A stretch of DNA of 27,395 nucleotides from positions 1-27,395 of IMG/VR virus record IMGVR_UViG_3300031951_016915. One strand, given 5' to 3'. How positions within the stretch are numbered: position 1 is the first letter of the stretch; each line of letters starts with the position of its first letter. The translations under genes and the position numbers were made by a program. Shown piece after piece: positions 10,108 through 18,379 of this stretch. The DNA comes from a virus. A model generated the notes under the pieces. It was not told where the DNA came from and made no database searches. It saw only the letters and a program-made list of their open reading frames with translations.

Positions 10108-10549
10108 TTTAGTAATTTGTGATCGTTGTGGATCAGATGCTTGTTATAAACAAGAAGTAAGTTTAGATGTTAATTTATATTGGTGTTATGGATGTGGTTT
10201 CACATCCAACACTGCTATGAAAATGGATAGTGAGTTTTTAAAAGAACAAATGGAAATACTTCCTGAATTATATAAATCATTAATGGTTGAAGATGAAATA
10301 GGAAAAATATGGATGCCATCAATGGTAAATATACCAAATAAAGGAATGGTATTTGCTGATGGTACTAATCCAACCAATTGGAGATGGGCAGCTGTTTTAG
10401 CTACAACTGTTAAGGAAGAAGAAAAAGAAAAATTCAAACTTAAGAGTGGTGGTTATGCTGAATGGAAAATGGATATGTCAACTATAAAACATTTTGATGA
10501 ACGTGACTATATAGAGGCTTTATCTTACATAGGCATACTACCAGAATAA
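10100..10549 (+). CDS. Zinc-ribbon hypothetical protein
   Basis: A 149-residue protein starting with a four-cysteine zinc ribbon, CDRC at 7-10 and CYGC at 29-32. The rest is soluble and rich in Trp and Lys (NWRWAAVLATTV, EEEKEKF), with a conserved-looking end DYIEALSYIGILPE. It lies between glycosyltransferases, overlapping the upstream GT4 by 8 bases. Nothing indicates sugar chemistry; the ribbon suggests a structural or nucleic-acid-binding role. Function not recognised. Confidence 0.75.
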   Translation: MDNLVICDRCGSDACYKQEVSLDVNLYWCYGCGFTSNTAMKMDSEFLKEQMEILPELYKSLMVEDEIGKIWMPSMVNIPNKGMVFADGTNPTNWRWAAVLATTVKEEEKEKFKLKSGGYAEWKMDMSTIKHFDERDYIEALSYIGILPE

Positions 10550-10564
10550 TATTATATTAACAAT

Positions 10565-10708
10565 ATGACAACAAATGAGTTTTTAAAATGGTTACAAGGT
10601 TATCTTGATGGTATTGATGCTGCTGCTGGTTCAACAGCTAAAACAGAAGCCATTAAAGAAAAATTTAAACAAATTTCTGAGCATACTCAGAATGTAATAA
10701 AAGGTTAA
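10565..10708 (+). CDS. Small hypothetical protein (47 aa)
   Basis: The product starts MTTNEFLKWLQGYLDG and continues as two predicted helices with an Ala-rich turn (DAAAGSTAKTEAI). It fills the only gap between the zinc-ribbon gene and the next glycosyltransferase, and its stop is 1 base before the next ATG, which supports it as a real gene. No domain is recognised. Its size and its FLxWLxGYLDG opening are typical of small soluble phage proteins. Confidence 0.65.
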   Translation: MTTNEFLKWLQGYLDGIDAAAGSTAKTEAIKEKFKQISEHTQNVIKG

Positions 10709-10709
10709 T

Positions 10710-11342
10710 ATGAAAATAAGTTATGGTATCACAGTTTGTGATGAAAATGAAGAGTTATTTAACCTATTAAATTATCTACATGATAAGATAGATGAGGATG
10801 ATGAGGTTATTGTATTAAGGGATATGGAGAAAACTAATCATGATGTAACTAAAACTATAGTTCATTTTCATGAAAAGTTTAAGTATCAAATGAAATCAGC
10901 GGATACTAATTTAAATGGTGATTTTGCTACATTTAAGAATTATTTATTAGATTTAGCATCAGGTGATTACTTATTTCAGATTGATGCAGATGAGATACCA
11001 AATCAATTTCTAATTGAAAATATTAAACCAATACTTAAAGTCAACTCAGATATAGATTGTTTCTATATACCTCGAGTTAATAAGGTAAATGGTTTGACCC
11101 CACAACACGTTCAAAAATGGGGATGGAGAGTTGACGAACAAGAAAGAGTCAACTTTCCTGATCCCCAAATGAGACTTTTTAAATTAAATCAAGGTATTAA
11201 ATGGAAAAATAAAGTACATGAGGTATTAGATGGATATAAAACTATAACTACACTACCATATGACACTGAGGATTTTTGCTTAAACCATATTAAATCAATT
11301 CAAAAACAAGAAAAACAAAATAATTTTTATGAGCAACTATAA
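10710..11342 (+). CDS. Glycosyltransferase, GT2 family (GT-A fold)
   Basis: A 210-residue, short GT2-type transferase. It opens with ISYGITVCDENEELFNLL, the nucleotide-binding strand. The region FATFKNYLLDLASGDYLFQ precedes the metal-binding DAD at residues 92-94 (IDADEIP). A later segment, MRLFKLNQGIKWKNKVHE, is typical of GT2 enzymes of the SunS/WaaE-like group, which often transfer hexoses or heptoses. Its end overlaps the cupin gene by 14 bases. Substrate unknown. Confidence 0.82.
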   Translation: MKISYGITVCDENEELFNLLNYLHDKIDEDDEVIVLRDMEKTNHDVTKTIVHFHEKFKYQMKSADTNLNGDFATFKNYLLDLASGDYLFQIDADEIPNQFLIENIKPILKVNSDIDCFYIPRVNKVNGLTPQHVQKWGWRVDEQERVNFPDPQMRLFKLNQGIKWKNKVHEVLDGYKTITTLPYDTEDFCLNHIKSIQKQEKQNNFYEQL

Positions 11343-11676
11343 AGAAGAAAGACCTTGGGGTGAATTTGAAAATTTGATTGACTCAGATTTTTGTAAAGTA
11401 AAACAAATTATTATTAAACCAGGTCAAGCTCCTAGTTATCAATATCATTTTAAACGTAGTGAAATATATGTTGTTACTAAAGGTAAAGCTTTATTATGTT
11501 TAGATGATGTTGAATGTGAATTAAATGTTGGTGATGTAGCTAAAATACCTGTTAAAGCTAAACATCAAGTAACTAATATAGGAGATGAGGATTTAGTTTT
11601 TATCGAAGTACAATTAGGAGAATATTTTGGAGAAGATGACATAGTTCGAGTAAAAGATAATTATGGCAGAATATAA
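11329..11676 (+). CDS. Cupin, mannose-6-phosphate isomerase type II-like
   Basis: A 115-residue single-domain cupin. ERPWGEFENL at the start, an alternating strand core with likely metal ligands His40, Glu45 and His79, and the closing QLGEYFGEDDIVRVKDNYGR are hallmarks of the C-terminal isomerase domain of ManC/AlgA-type enzymes, which interconvert mannose-6-phosphate and fructose-6-phosphate. Here the domain stands alone. It overlaps both neighbours (14 bases each side) and is followed by a nucleotidyltransferase fusion, so isomerase and activation functions are encoded next to each other. The exact sugar phosphate is not certain. Confidence 0.82.
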   Translation: MSNYKEERPWGEFENLIDSDFCKVKQIIIKPGQAPSYQYHFKRSEIYVVTKGKALLCLDDVECELNVGDVAKIPVKAKHQVTNIGDEDLVFIEVQLGEYFGEDDIVRVKDNYGRI

Positions 11677-13198
11677 AGTATTAATAACTACAAGTGGTTT
11701 AGGTAGTAGATTAGGACAACTTACTGACTATACCAATAAATGTTTAATTAGAGTAGCGGATAAACCCGCTATTTCTTATATTATTGAATCATATCCTACA
11801 GATACAGAGTTTGTTATTACATTAGGACATTTTGGTTCTCATGTTAAACAATTTTTAGAATTAGCTTATCCGGATCATAAATTTACTTTTGTTGAAGTAG
11901 ACAAATATAAAGGAGAAGGTAGTAGTTTAGGATACTCAATTTTACAAACCAAACATCATCTCCAATGCCCTTTTATATTTCATGCTTCAGATACTATTTT
12001 AAAAGATCATACTTATGTATCACCAACATTTAATTATGTTATTGGATCCTTTAAAGAAGATCCAGCTCAATATAGAACATTAAGTATAACTAGTAATAAC
12101 ATATTATCTAAGATAAATGAAAAAGGAGATTTAATTCAAGGTTTATCATATGTTGGAATTACAGGTATAAAAGATTTTGAATTATTTTTTTATAATTTAG
12201 AAAAATTAGTTTATAATAACCATGAAGATACTTCAGATGTACATGCTATAAATAACATATTATCTGAAGTTGAATTTAAGTATATAAAAGTAAAAAATTG
12301 GTATGATGTAGGTAATACAACAGAATTAATTAAAACTAGAAGAGAATTTCATTCTAATATTGAAGTGTTAGATAAAAAAGATGAGTCAATATTTTTCTTT
12401 GATGATTTTGTAATTAAGTTTTTTTATGATACTGATATAAATAAAAATAGAGTTATTAGAGCTAATAATTTAAAAGGATTAGTTCCTGAAATTATAGATT
12501 CAACTGATAATTTTTATAAGTATAAGAAAGCTGAAGGTAAATTATTTTCTAAATCTGTTAAAAGAAATTCATTTAATTATTTTTTAGATTGGACTAAAAA
12601 TAATCTATGGGTGCCTAAAGAAAATAATAATTTTCAATCTCAATGTTTTGATTTTTATATAAATAAAACATTAAAACGTGTTAAACAATATTTAGCCTCT
12701 AACATAGAAACAAACTATATTAATGGAGAAAATATACCGTCAGTTTATACTATGCTTGATTCAATTGATAAGAATTGGTTAAGTAATGGAATACCAAGTC
12801 AATTTCATGGTGACTTTATTTTAGATAATATTATTGAAACTAAAGATGGATTTTGTTTAATTGATTGGAGACAGGACTTTGCTGGTGATTTAGAAATAGG
12901 AGACATATATTATGATTTAGCTAAATTGAACCATAATTTAACTGTTAATCATGATATTGTAAATAAAAATTTATTCAATTCAACCCCAGATAATTGTTAT
13001 ATATTAACAAATAGTACTTTAAATGAATGTAAAGAATCATTATATAAATTTATAGTTGATAATGGTTATGATTTAAAAAAAGTTCAAACCTTAACAGCTA
13101 TAATATGGTTAAATATGGCTCCATTACATGAGTATCCATTTAATAATTTTTTATTTAATTTTGGAAAATATAATTTACATAAAGCTTTAACATTATGA
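11663..13198 (+). CDS. Fused sugar/choline-type nucleotidyltransferase and APH-fold kinase
   Basis: A 511-residue two-domain enzyme. Residues 1-230 form an NTP-transferase domain: TTSGLGSRLGQLTDYTNKCL (residues 9-28) matches the glycine-rich nucleotide loop and lysine, and WYDVGNTTELI closes the domain. Residues 240-511 form an aminoglycoside phosphotransferase/choline-kinase fold with HGDFILDN (His382, Asp384, Asn389) and the metal-binding Asp401 in LIDWRQDF. It would phosphorylate a small alcohol or sugar and then activate it as an NDP derivative. Fusions of this kind are known for phosphocholine (LicC/LicA) activation, but the neighbouring isomerase, aldolase-like protein and HAD point to a carbohydrate. 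Substrate unknown. Confidence 0.8.
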   Translation: MAEYKVLITTSGLGSRLGQLTDYTNKCLIRVADKPAISYIIESYPTDTEFVITLGHFGSHVKQFLELAYPDHKFTFVEVDKYKGEGSSLGYSILQTKHHLQCPFIFHASDTILKDHTYVSPTFNYVIGSFKEDPAQYRTLSITSNNILSKINEKGDLIQGLSYVGITGIKDFELFFYNLEKLVYNNHEDTSDVHAINNILSEVEFKYIKVKNWYDVGNTTELIKTRREFHSNIEVLDKKDESIFFFDDFVIKFFYDTDINKNRVIRANNLKGLVPEIIDSTDNFYKYKKAEGKLFSKSVKRNSFNYFLDWTKNNLWVPKENNNFQSQCFDFYINKTLKRVKQYLASNIETNYINGENIPSVYTMLDSIDKNWLSNGIPSQFHGDFILDNIIETKDGFCLIDWRQDFAGDLEIGDIYYDLAKLNHNLTVNHDIVNKNLFNSTPDNCYILTNSTLNECKESLYKFIVDNGYDLKKVQTLTAIIWLNMAPLHEYPFNNFLFNFGKYNLHKALTL

Positions 13199-14172
13199 TA
13201 CCTAAATATTTTATTGGACCAATGTCCAAAAATGTAGTTGATACTATAATTGAATTTTGTGAAGAAAATAAAGTAACAATGGGACTTATCCCATCACGCA
13301 GACAAGTAGAAAGTACAGGTGGTTATGTTAATAACTGGACTACTTCTGATTTTTCTAAGTATGTTAATGAAAAAACAGATAGAATACTTTTACAACGAGA
13401 TCATGGTGGCCCAGGTCAAGGTATTTTAGATGATAATGGAATTGAATCATTAAAAGAAGATTGTAAATATTTGGATTATATTCATATTGATCCATGGAAA
13501 CAAAAAAATGGTGATCTAATGGAAGGATTAATAACTACAAGAGATTTAATTCAAATGTGTTATGATATAAATCCTAATACTAAATTTGAAATAGGTACAG
13601 AACAATCAATAAGACCATTTGAAGTAGATGAATTAGAGACAATGATTAAATTTCTTAAAAACTATCTACCTGAAAAAGTATTTAATAATATTAAATATTT
13701 AGTTATCCAATCAGGAACATCACTTAAAGGTAATACTCAAACTGGAGATTATAATAGTGATCGTTTAAAACAAATGGTTGAATTAGCTAAAAAATATGAT
13801 TTATTAACCAAAGAACATAATGGTGATTACATTCCTGTATCTGTTATTAAGGAAAAATTTAATTTAGGTTTAGATGCTATAAATATAGCTCCTGAGTTTG
13901 GTCTTATAGAAACTCAAACTTATCTTGATACTATTAAAGATAATGATATTTTAGAAAAATTTTTCTTAATATGTTATGAATCTAAAAAATGGGTTAAATG
14001 GGTTGATAAAGATTTTGATCCATTTACTAATAAAATAGAATTAATTAAAATTTGTGGTCATTATGTTTTATCAAATAATAATTTTTTAGGTTCAATCAAA
14101 GCCTATTACCCAGGAATTGATAAAATAATTTGTAAAAATATAAAAAATAAGTTATATGAATTATATAAATAG
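13195..14172 (+). CDS. TIM-barrel aldolase-like protein (GatZ/KbaZ-related)
   Basis: A 325-residue protein resembling the GatZ/KbaZ group linked to tagatose-bisphosphate aldolases. Visible signatures are MGLIPSRRQVESTGGYVNNW (residues 29-48), QRDHGGPGQG (67-76) and YIHIDPWK (95-102), followed by KFEIGTEQSIRPF, all placed on the C-terminal ends of predicted barrel strands. In metabolic operons GatZ/KbaZ helps a class II aldolase, but no such aldolase is in the window, so this protein may work alone on a different aldol or lyase reaction. It overlaps the kinase fusion by 4 bases (ATGA) and the methyltransferase by 17, indicating a shared pathway. Family moderately sure, reaction unknown. Confidence 0.65.
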   Translation: MIPKYFIGPMSKNVVDTIIEFCEENKVTMGLIPSRRQVESTGGYVNNWTTSDFSKYVNEKTDRILLQRDHGGPGQGILDDNGIESLKEDCKYLDYIHIDPWKQKNGDLMEGLITTRDLIQMCYDINPNTKFEIGTEQSIRPFEVDELETMIKFLKNYLPEKVFNNIKYLVIQSGTSLKGNTQTGDYNSDRLKQMVELAKKYDLLTKEHNGDYIPVSVIKEKFNLGLDAINIAPEFGLIETQTYLDTIKDNDILEKFFLICYESKKWVKWVDKDFDPFTNKIELIKICGHYVLSNNNFLGSIKAYYPGIDKIICKNIKNKLYELYK

Positions 14173-15286
14173 AGATAAAAGTGTTATTACTAAAAAACAA
14201 AACTTAGAGCATTTATACACATTTAAAGATTTTCCTGTTTTTTTTGGCTGCACCTCAGAACCTAAAAGTAAAGACATCACTTTAGATATGGTTTGGGAAA
14301 TTGATCCAGAAACAGGTATTATTCAATTATCTAAATTAGTTCCATTAGATATTTTATATATGGAACAGCATGTTGATGCAACAGGACCAACTTGGGATAA
14401 GTATAATCATGCTTTTGCTAATTATATTTTAGAAAAAAGAGTTGGTAATGTTATTAAAATTGGTGGTGGTAGTGGTAAAATAGCTAAAATTGTTTTAGAT
14501 AAATTAAATAGTATTACTTACACAGTTATTGAACCTAACCCATTATTTGAAGAAACAAATAATTTAAAAATTATACCTAAATTTTTCTCAAAGGAATTTA
14601 AAAATGATTTTGATGAAAATAATACAATTGTATTCTCTCAAGTATATGAACATGTGTATGACCCAGAAGAATTTTTAAGTGAAATTAGTGAGTTTTTGCC
14701 AGTTGGAGGAAGATTAGTATTTGCTTACCCTAATTTAGAATATTGGTTTTCAAATAAGTTTACTAATGCTATTAATTTTGAACACTCAATGTTAATGACT
14801 GATTATTTTGTAGATTATTTTTTAACTAAAACTGGATTTAAAATTATAGAAAAAATCAATTATGAAAACCATAGTCATTTTTACACTGTTGAAAAACTTG
14901 AAACTCCTAATAATGTTTTGTTAGAAAATAAATATGAACATTATAAAACTATGTTTAATGATTATATTAATTATCATAAAGAATTAGTTAATAAAATAAA
15001 TAATCAAATTGATAAAACTAATTCACCTATATTTTTATTTGGCGGTCATATTTTTTCTCAGTATTTAATTATGTTTGGATTAAAAACAGATAAAATTATT
15101 CATATATTAGATAATAGTCCTCTTAAACATGATAAACGTTTGTATGGAACTGATTTAATAGTTAAATCACCTAAAATACTTTCAGACTATGATAACCCAG
15201 TAGTTATACTTAAAGCAGGATTATATAATAATGAGATTCAAAATGATATATTAATTAATATAAACGCAACAACTAAATTTATATAA
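14156..15286 (+). CDS. SAM-dependent C-methyltransferase-like protein
   Basis: A 376-residue protein with the layout of sugar C-methyltransferases. It has an N-terminal segment with a single cysteine where zinc-binding family members have four, a class I SAM-binding core with IGGGSG (residues 102-107) and the post-loop acid in VIEPNP, then QVYEHVYDPEEFL. A C-terminal Rossmann-like domain contains FLFGGHIFSQYLIMFG and HILDNSPLKHDKRLYG. This C-terminal domain is the signature of the TylCIII/NDP-hexose C-methyltransferase type. Loss of the zinc cysteines is unusual. It overlaps the aldolase-like gene and abuts the HAD gene (TAATG). It probably methylates a ketosugar made by the neighbours. Confidence 0.75.
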   Translation: MNYINRDKSVITKKQNLEHLYTFKDFPVFFGCTSEPKSKDITLDMVWEIDPETGIIQLSKLVPLDILYMEQHVDATGPTWDKYNHAFANYILEKRVGNVIKIGGGSGKIAKIVLDKLNSITYTVIEPNPLFEETNNLKIIPKFFSKEFKNDFDENNTIVFSQVYEHVYDPEEFLSEISEFLPVGGRLVFAYPNLEYWFSNKFTNAINFEHSMLMTDYFVDYFLTKTGFKIIEKINYENHSHFYTVEKLETPNNVLLENKYEHYKTMFNDYINYHKELVNKINNQIDKTNSPIFLFGGHIFSQYLIMFGLKTDKIIHILDNSPLKHDKRLYGTDLIVKSPKILSDYDNPVVILKAGLYNNEIQNDILININATTKFI

Positions 15287-15645
15287 TGGATACAAGACCT
15301 AAAACAATTATTTGTGATATTGATGGTACATTAGTATACCATCGTGATCCTCATACTGTGAGTAAATCTAATCATAAAATGGAGTTACTAATAGGCACTA
15401 TTGAAAAACTATTAGAATGGGAACGTAAAGGTTATAATATTATTCTATTAACTGGTAGAAAAGAATCAATGCGTGAAGTGACTGAAAATCAATTAAGAGA
15501 AATAGGTATATTTTATGATCAATTAATAATGGGTGTAGGTGGTGGAGCTCGTTATTTAATCAATGATTCTAAACCAGATGGTGAACAGTCAGCGTTTGCC
15601 ATTAATATTGAAAGAAACTTAGGTATAGGAGGTATTAACATATGA
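15286..15645 (+). CDS. HAD-superfamily phosphatase
   Basis: A 119-residue HAD hydrolase, close to the minimal size for the fold with no cap domain. Motif I is CDIDGT (Asp11 and Asp13), motif II is LLTGR with Thr56, and motif IV is NDSKPD with Asp94. The order and the ending SAFAINIERNLGI match small HAD proteins of capsule and polysaccharide gene clusters that remove phosphate from sugar phosphates. It starts on the last base of the methyltransferase stop and ends overlapping the next gene by 4 bases. It probably supplies the dephosphorylation step in the same sugar pathway. Confidence 0.85.
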   Translation: MDTRPKTIICDIDGTLVYHRDPHTVSKSNHKMELLIGTIEKLLEWERKGYNIILLTGRKESMREVTENQLREIGIFYDQLIMGVGGGARYLINDSKPDGEQSAFAINIERNLGIGGINI

Positions 15646-16859
15646 TTTTACTAGTTAATACTTTTATGACAAATGAGTCTCCTACTAATGGAGCTTGGGA
15701 GGCAGCTGGAATAAAACAAGATAGAGGTAATCTAAAAAAAGATTATAAAATTGATATTTTAAAATACAATTTATCTAGTTTTTCAACAATGTATCCTTGG
15801 AAACGAGTTATAATTAAAGTTCAACTTGACACAGACTATGACTCAGACAAAATTAGATTAGATTTAGAAAATTATGTTAAAGAAGAATTTAAAAATTTTG
15901 ATTTGCATTTTTCTTTTAAAAGAAATTTAATTCAACAAGATTGGATAGACACATATTCATTAGTTAATGATGATGATTTTATTTATTGTTTCTGTGGACA
16001 TGACCATATATTTATGGATTATTCTCAAGAATATATAGAACAAATTATATCCTCAGTTAAACAAGAATCTAATCCTTATACTACAATATTAGTTAGTCAT
16101 TTTCCTGACCATATCAGAACAGCTAAAGCTGGTCCTCCAAGACATAGTGATTTAGGACCTGAGTTTTATCATACTAATTATAAATTAGAAGAAAATTATA
16201 CTTCACATGATGGATATAATTATGATAGTATAACTATTATATCTAAAGTATTATATGAAGATTGGTTTTTAAAAGGAAAATGGGACGATATATACCATAG
16301 ATACCCACCTGGGCTTTTCAAATCAGGTCATATAGAATTACCTCGTATTGATGGAGTTGGAAAAACAGATTTAAATTTCATCAGAAATAAATTATTAAAT
16401 ATTCCTACTCCAAAGCAAAAAATTATTACACCATATAGAGAATTATCTAGACATTATGATGGATATTTCTTTCATGGTATAACAAATGATCAAGTTCCAT
16501 CAATTGAAATACCTGAGGGATTTTTTGAAAATAATATTAAAATTAGATATGGATATGATGATAGGAAAGAGGGATGGGTGAATATAAATCCCAAATCAGA
16601 ATACTATTACGCATCAAATAAACTAGGAGCTGACTATAAATTAACCTTAAAAGAAATTCCTTTATTCTGGAAACATAGAATATCCGAAATAGATATTAAT
16701 CCAAATATTGATGAGATAGAAATGATACAATATAGATTAAAAACTGTATTAGAAATGGTTTATACTAGTCCTAATTTTAATTCATATATAGATAAAGAAT
16801 TAGAAGAAAAAATATTAAATGAATATCTTAAAATATATCCTGAGGTTCAATTAGCATGA
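15642..16859 (+). CDS. Unrecognised protein of the sugar cluster, possible glycosyltransferase
   Basis: A 405-residue soluble protein that I cannot place in a family with confidence. It opens MILLVNTFMTNESPTNGAW. It has an acid-rich stretch NDDDFIYCFCGHDHIFMDY (about residues 108-126) that looks like a GT-A style nucleotide/metal loop, and many aromatic residues, as in carbohydrate enzymes. There is no signal peptide or membrane segment. Overlaps of 4 bases on both sides place it inside the operon. A transferase role is inferred from context and the acidic loop only. Confidence 0.6.
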   Translation: MILLVNTFMTNESPTNGAWEAAGIKQDRGNLKKDYKIDILKYNLSSFSTMYPWKRVIIKVQLDTDYDSDKIRLDLENYVKEEFKNFDLHFSFKRNLIQQDWIDTYSLVNDDDFIYCFCGHDHIFMDYSQEYIEQIISSVKQESNPYTTILVSHFPDHIRTAKAGPPRHSDLGPEFYHTNYKLEENYTSHDGYNYDSITIISKVLYEDWFLKGKWDDIYHRYPPGLFKSGHIELPRIDGVGKTDLNFIRNKLLNIPTPKQKIITPYRELSRHYDGYFFHGITNDQVPSIEIPEGFFENNIKIRYGYDDRKEGWVNINPKSEYYYASNKLGADYKLTLKEIPLFWKHRISEIDINPNIDEIEMIQYRLKTVLEMVYTSPNFNSYIDKELEEKILNEYLKIYPEVQLA

Positions 16860-17719
16860 AAATACTTTATATAACAAATCATAATAGTATAGCTCAATCT
16901 AGTGGGGGTTATATTAATGATTACATGAATGATGTTTTATTTCATGGTTTAAATGAATTAGATTTTATTGAAGTAACAGACAGTACTCCTATAATTCATT
17001 TATACAACAATTATAAAAATCAAATACCACAACAAAATCTTTGGGGTAAGGGATTTACAACAACTTTTTTAATCAATCAAGATAAAAAAGATAGATCTAA
17101 TATTGAAGAAAAAATTAAAGAAAAATATTATGATTTGATTATATATGGAGCTGTAAATAGATGTTTAGATTATTATGATATTGTCTCTAAAGCATACCCT
17201 AATAATAAAATATTTTTAATTGATGGAGATGACTCAACTGACATTCATCCATTAAGTGAGAAACATCCTTATTTTAAACGAGAATTAACCTCGGATAAAT
17301 TTATACCTATCCATTTTGCTATCCCAGAAATAAAAATAACTCAAGTAGCTTTAGATAAAACTCAAGAATACGGCTCTATAATTCCAGGTCAAGGTGGTTA
17401 TAAGTTTGATGATGAGCGTTCTTATTATATAGATTATAATAAATCATATTATGGTGTCACTATGAAAAAAGCAGGGTGGGATTGTATGAGACATTATGAA
17501 ATATTAGCTAATCACTGTATTCCATACTTTATAGATTTAGAGTCATGTCCTAAACAAACATTAACTAATTTACCTAAAGAATTATTAATTGAAGCTAGAG
17601 AATTATCTTCTAACTTTGATAATCAAAAATATGATGTTATATTGAATGAATTATTTGATTATACTAGAAAAAATTTAACAACTAAAAAATTAGCAGAATA
17701 CATTTTAAGTTATGTTTAA
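16856..17719 (+). CDS. Glycosyltransferase-like protein
   Basis: A 287-residue protein. The N-terminus MKILYITNHNSIAQSSGGYI resembles the first strand and loop of GT-B transferases. The middle has DLIIYGAVNRCLDYY. The segment MKKAGWDCMRHYEILANHCI (about residues 202-221) followed by PYFIDLESCP resembles the donor-site region of GT1/CgeB-like and exostosin-like transferases, where a conserved acidic residue precedes 'EILA..C.P.F'. It is shorter than a usual GT-B enzyme (about 350-400), so one domain may be reduced. It is translationally coupled to both neighbours. Confidence 0.6.
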   Translation: MKILYITNHNSIAQSSGGYINDYMNDVLFHGLNELDFIEVTDSTPIIHLYNNYKNQIPQQNLWGKGFTTTFLINQDKKDRSNIEEKIKEKYYDLIIYGAVNRCLDYYDIVSKAYPNNKIFLIDGDDSTDIHPLSEKHPYFKRELTSDKFIPIHFAIPEIKITQVALDKTQEYGSIIPGQGGYKFDDERSYYIDYNKSYYGVTMKKAGWDCMRHYEILANHCIPYFIDLESCPKQTLTNLPKELLIEARELSSNFDNQKYDVILNELFDYTRKNLTTKKLAEYILSYV

Positions 17720-18377
17720 AAACAATATATATACTCCTGAAGCACAAAGAAATCTAAACTCTGAGGTTCAAAGATTTCATATTATAAATTATTTACTTGA
17801 AAAAAATAATTTTTTAAATTATCTTGAAATAGGTGTTTTCCAAGGAGAAAATATTAGATTAATAAAAGCTCTTCATAAAGATGGAGTTGACCCAGGTGCT
17901 GAAGGATATATAATCCCAGAGGTTAACTATCCTATGACCTCAGATGAATTTTTTGAATTGATAAAAGATCATGAAGATATTAAATATGATGTTATATTTA
18001 TTGATGGATTACATCATGCCGATCAGGTAGATAAAGATATAACTAATGCTATGAAACATATTGTTGAAGGTGGTTTTATTGTATTACATGATTGCAATCC
18101 TATTAGTTATGAAGCACAAATTATACCTAGAGAAACAGTAGTGTGGAATGGTGATGTTTGGAAATCATTTGTTAAATTTAGGTTTAATCATCCTAATTTC
18201 AAAACATGTGTTATTGATACTGATTTTGGGGTGGGTGTGATTCAAAAGTGTTCTGATTATAGAGGACCATCTATACCTGAATTAGAAGAAAAAATTCAAG
18301 AATGGGAATACTTTGACACTAATAGAAAAGATTTATTAAATTTAATTACAGTAGAAGAATTTAAACAATTATTTTAA
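17712..18377 (+). CDS. Class I SAM-dependent methyltransferase (Methyltransf_24-like)
   Basis: A 221-residue methyltransferase. The SAM-binding loop is YLEIGVFQGENI (residues 37-48). VIFIDGLHHADQVDKDI (94-110) is the post-motif typical of this small-molecule and sugar methyltransferase group, and GGFIVLHDCNP follows as the next core strand. Families with this pattern often methylate sugars or macrocin-type hydroxyls. It starts 8 bases inside the previous gene and ends 2 bases before the epimerase gene, so its substrate is probably a sugar of this cluster. Confidence 0.85.
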   Translation: MFKNNIYTPEAQRNLNSEVQRFHIINYLLEKNNFLNYLEIGVFQGENIRLIKALHKDGVDPGAEGYIIPEVNYPMTSDEFFELIKDHEDIKYDVIFIDGLHHADQVDKDITNAMKHIVEGGFIVLHDCNPISYEAQIIPRETVVWNGDVWKSFVKFRFNHPNFKTCVIDTDFGVGVIQKCSDYRGPSIPELEEKIQEWEYFDTNRKDLLNLITVEEFKQLF

Positions 18378-18379
18378 GT

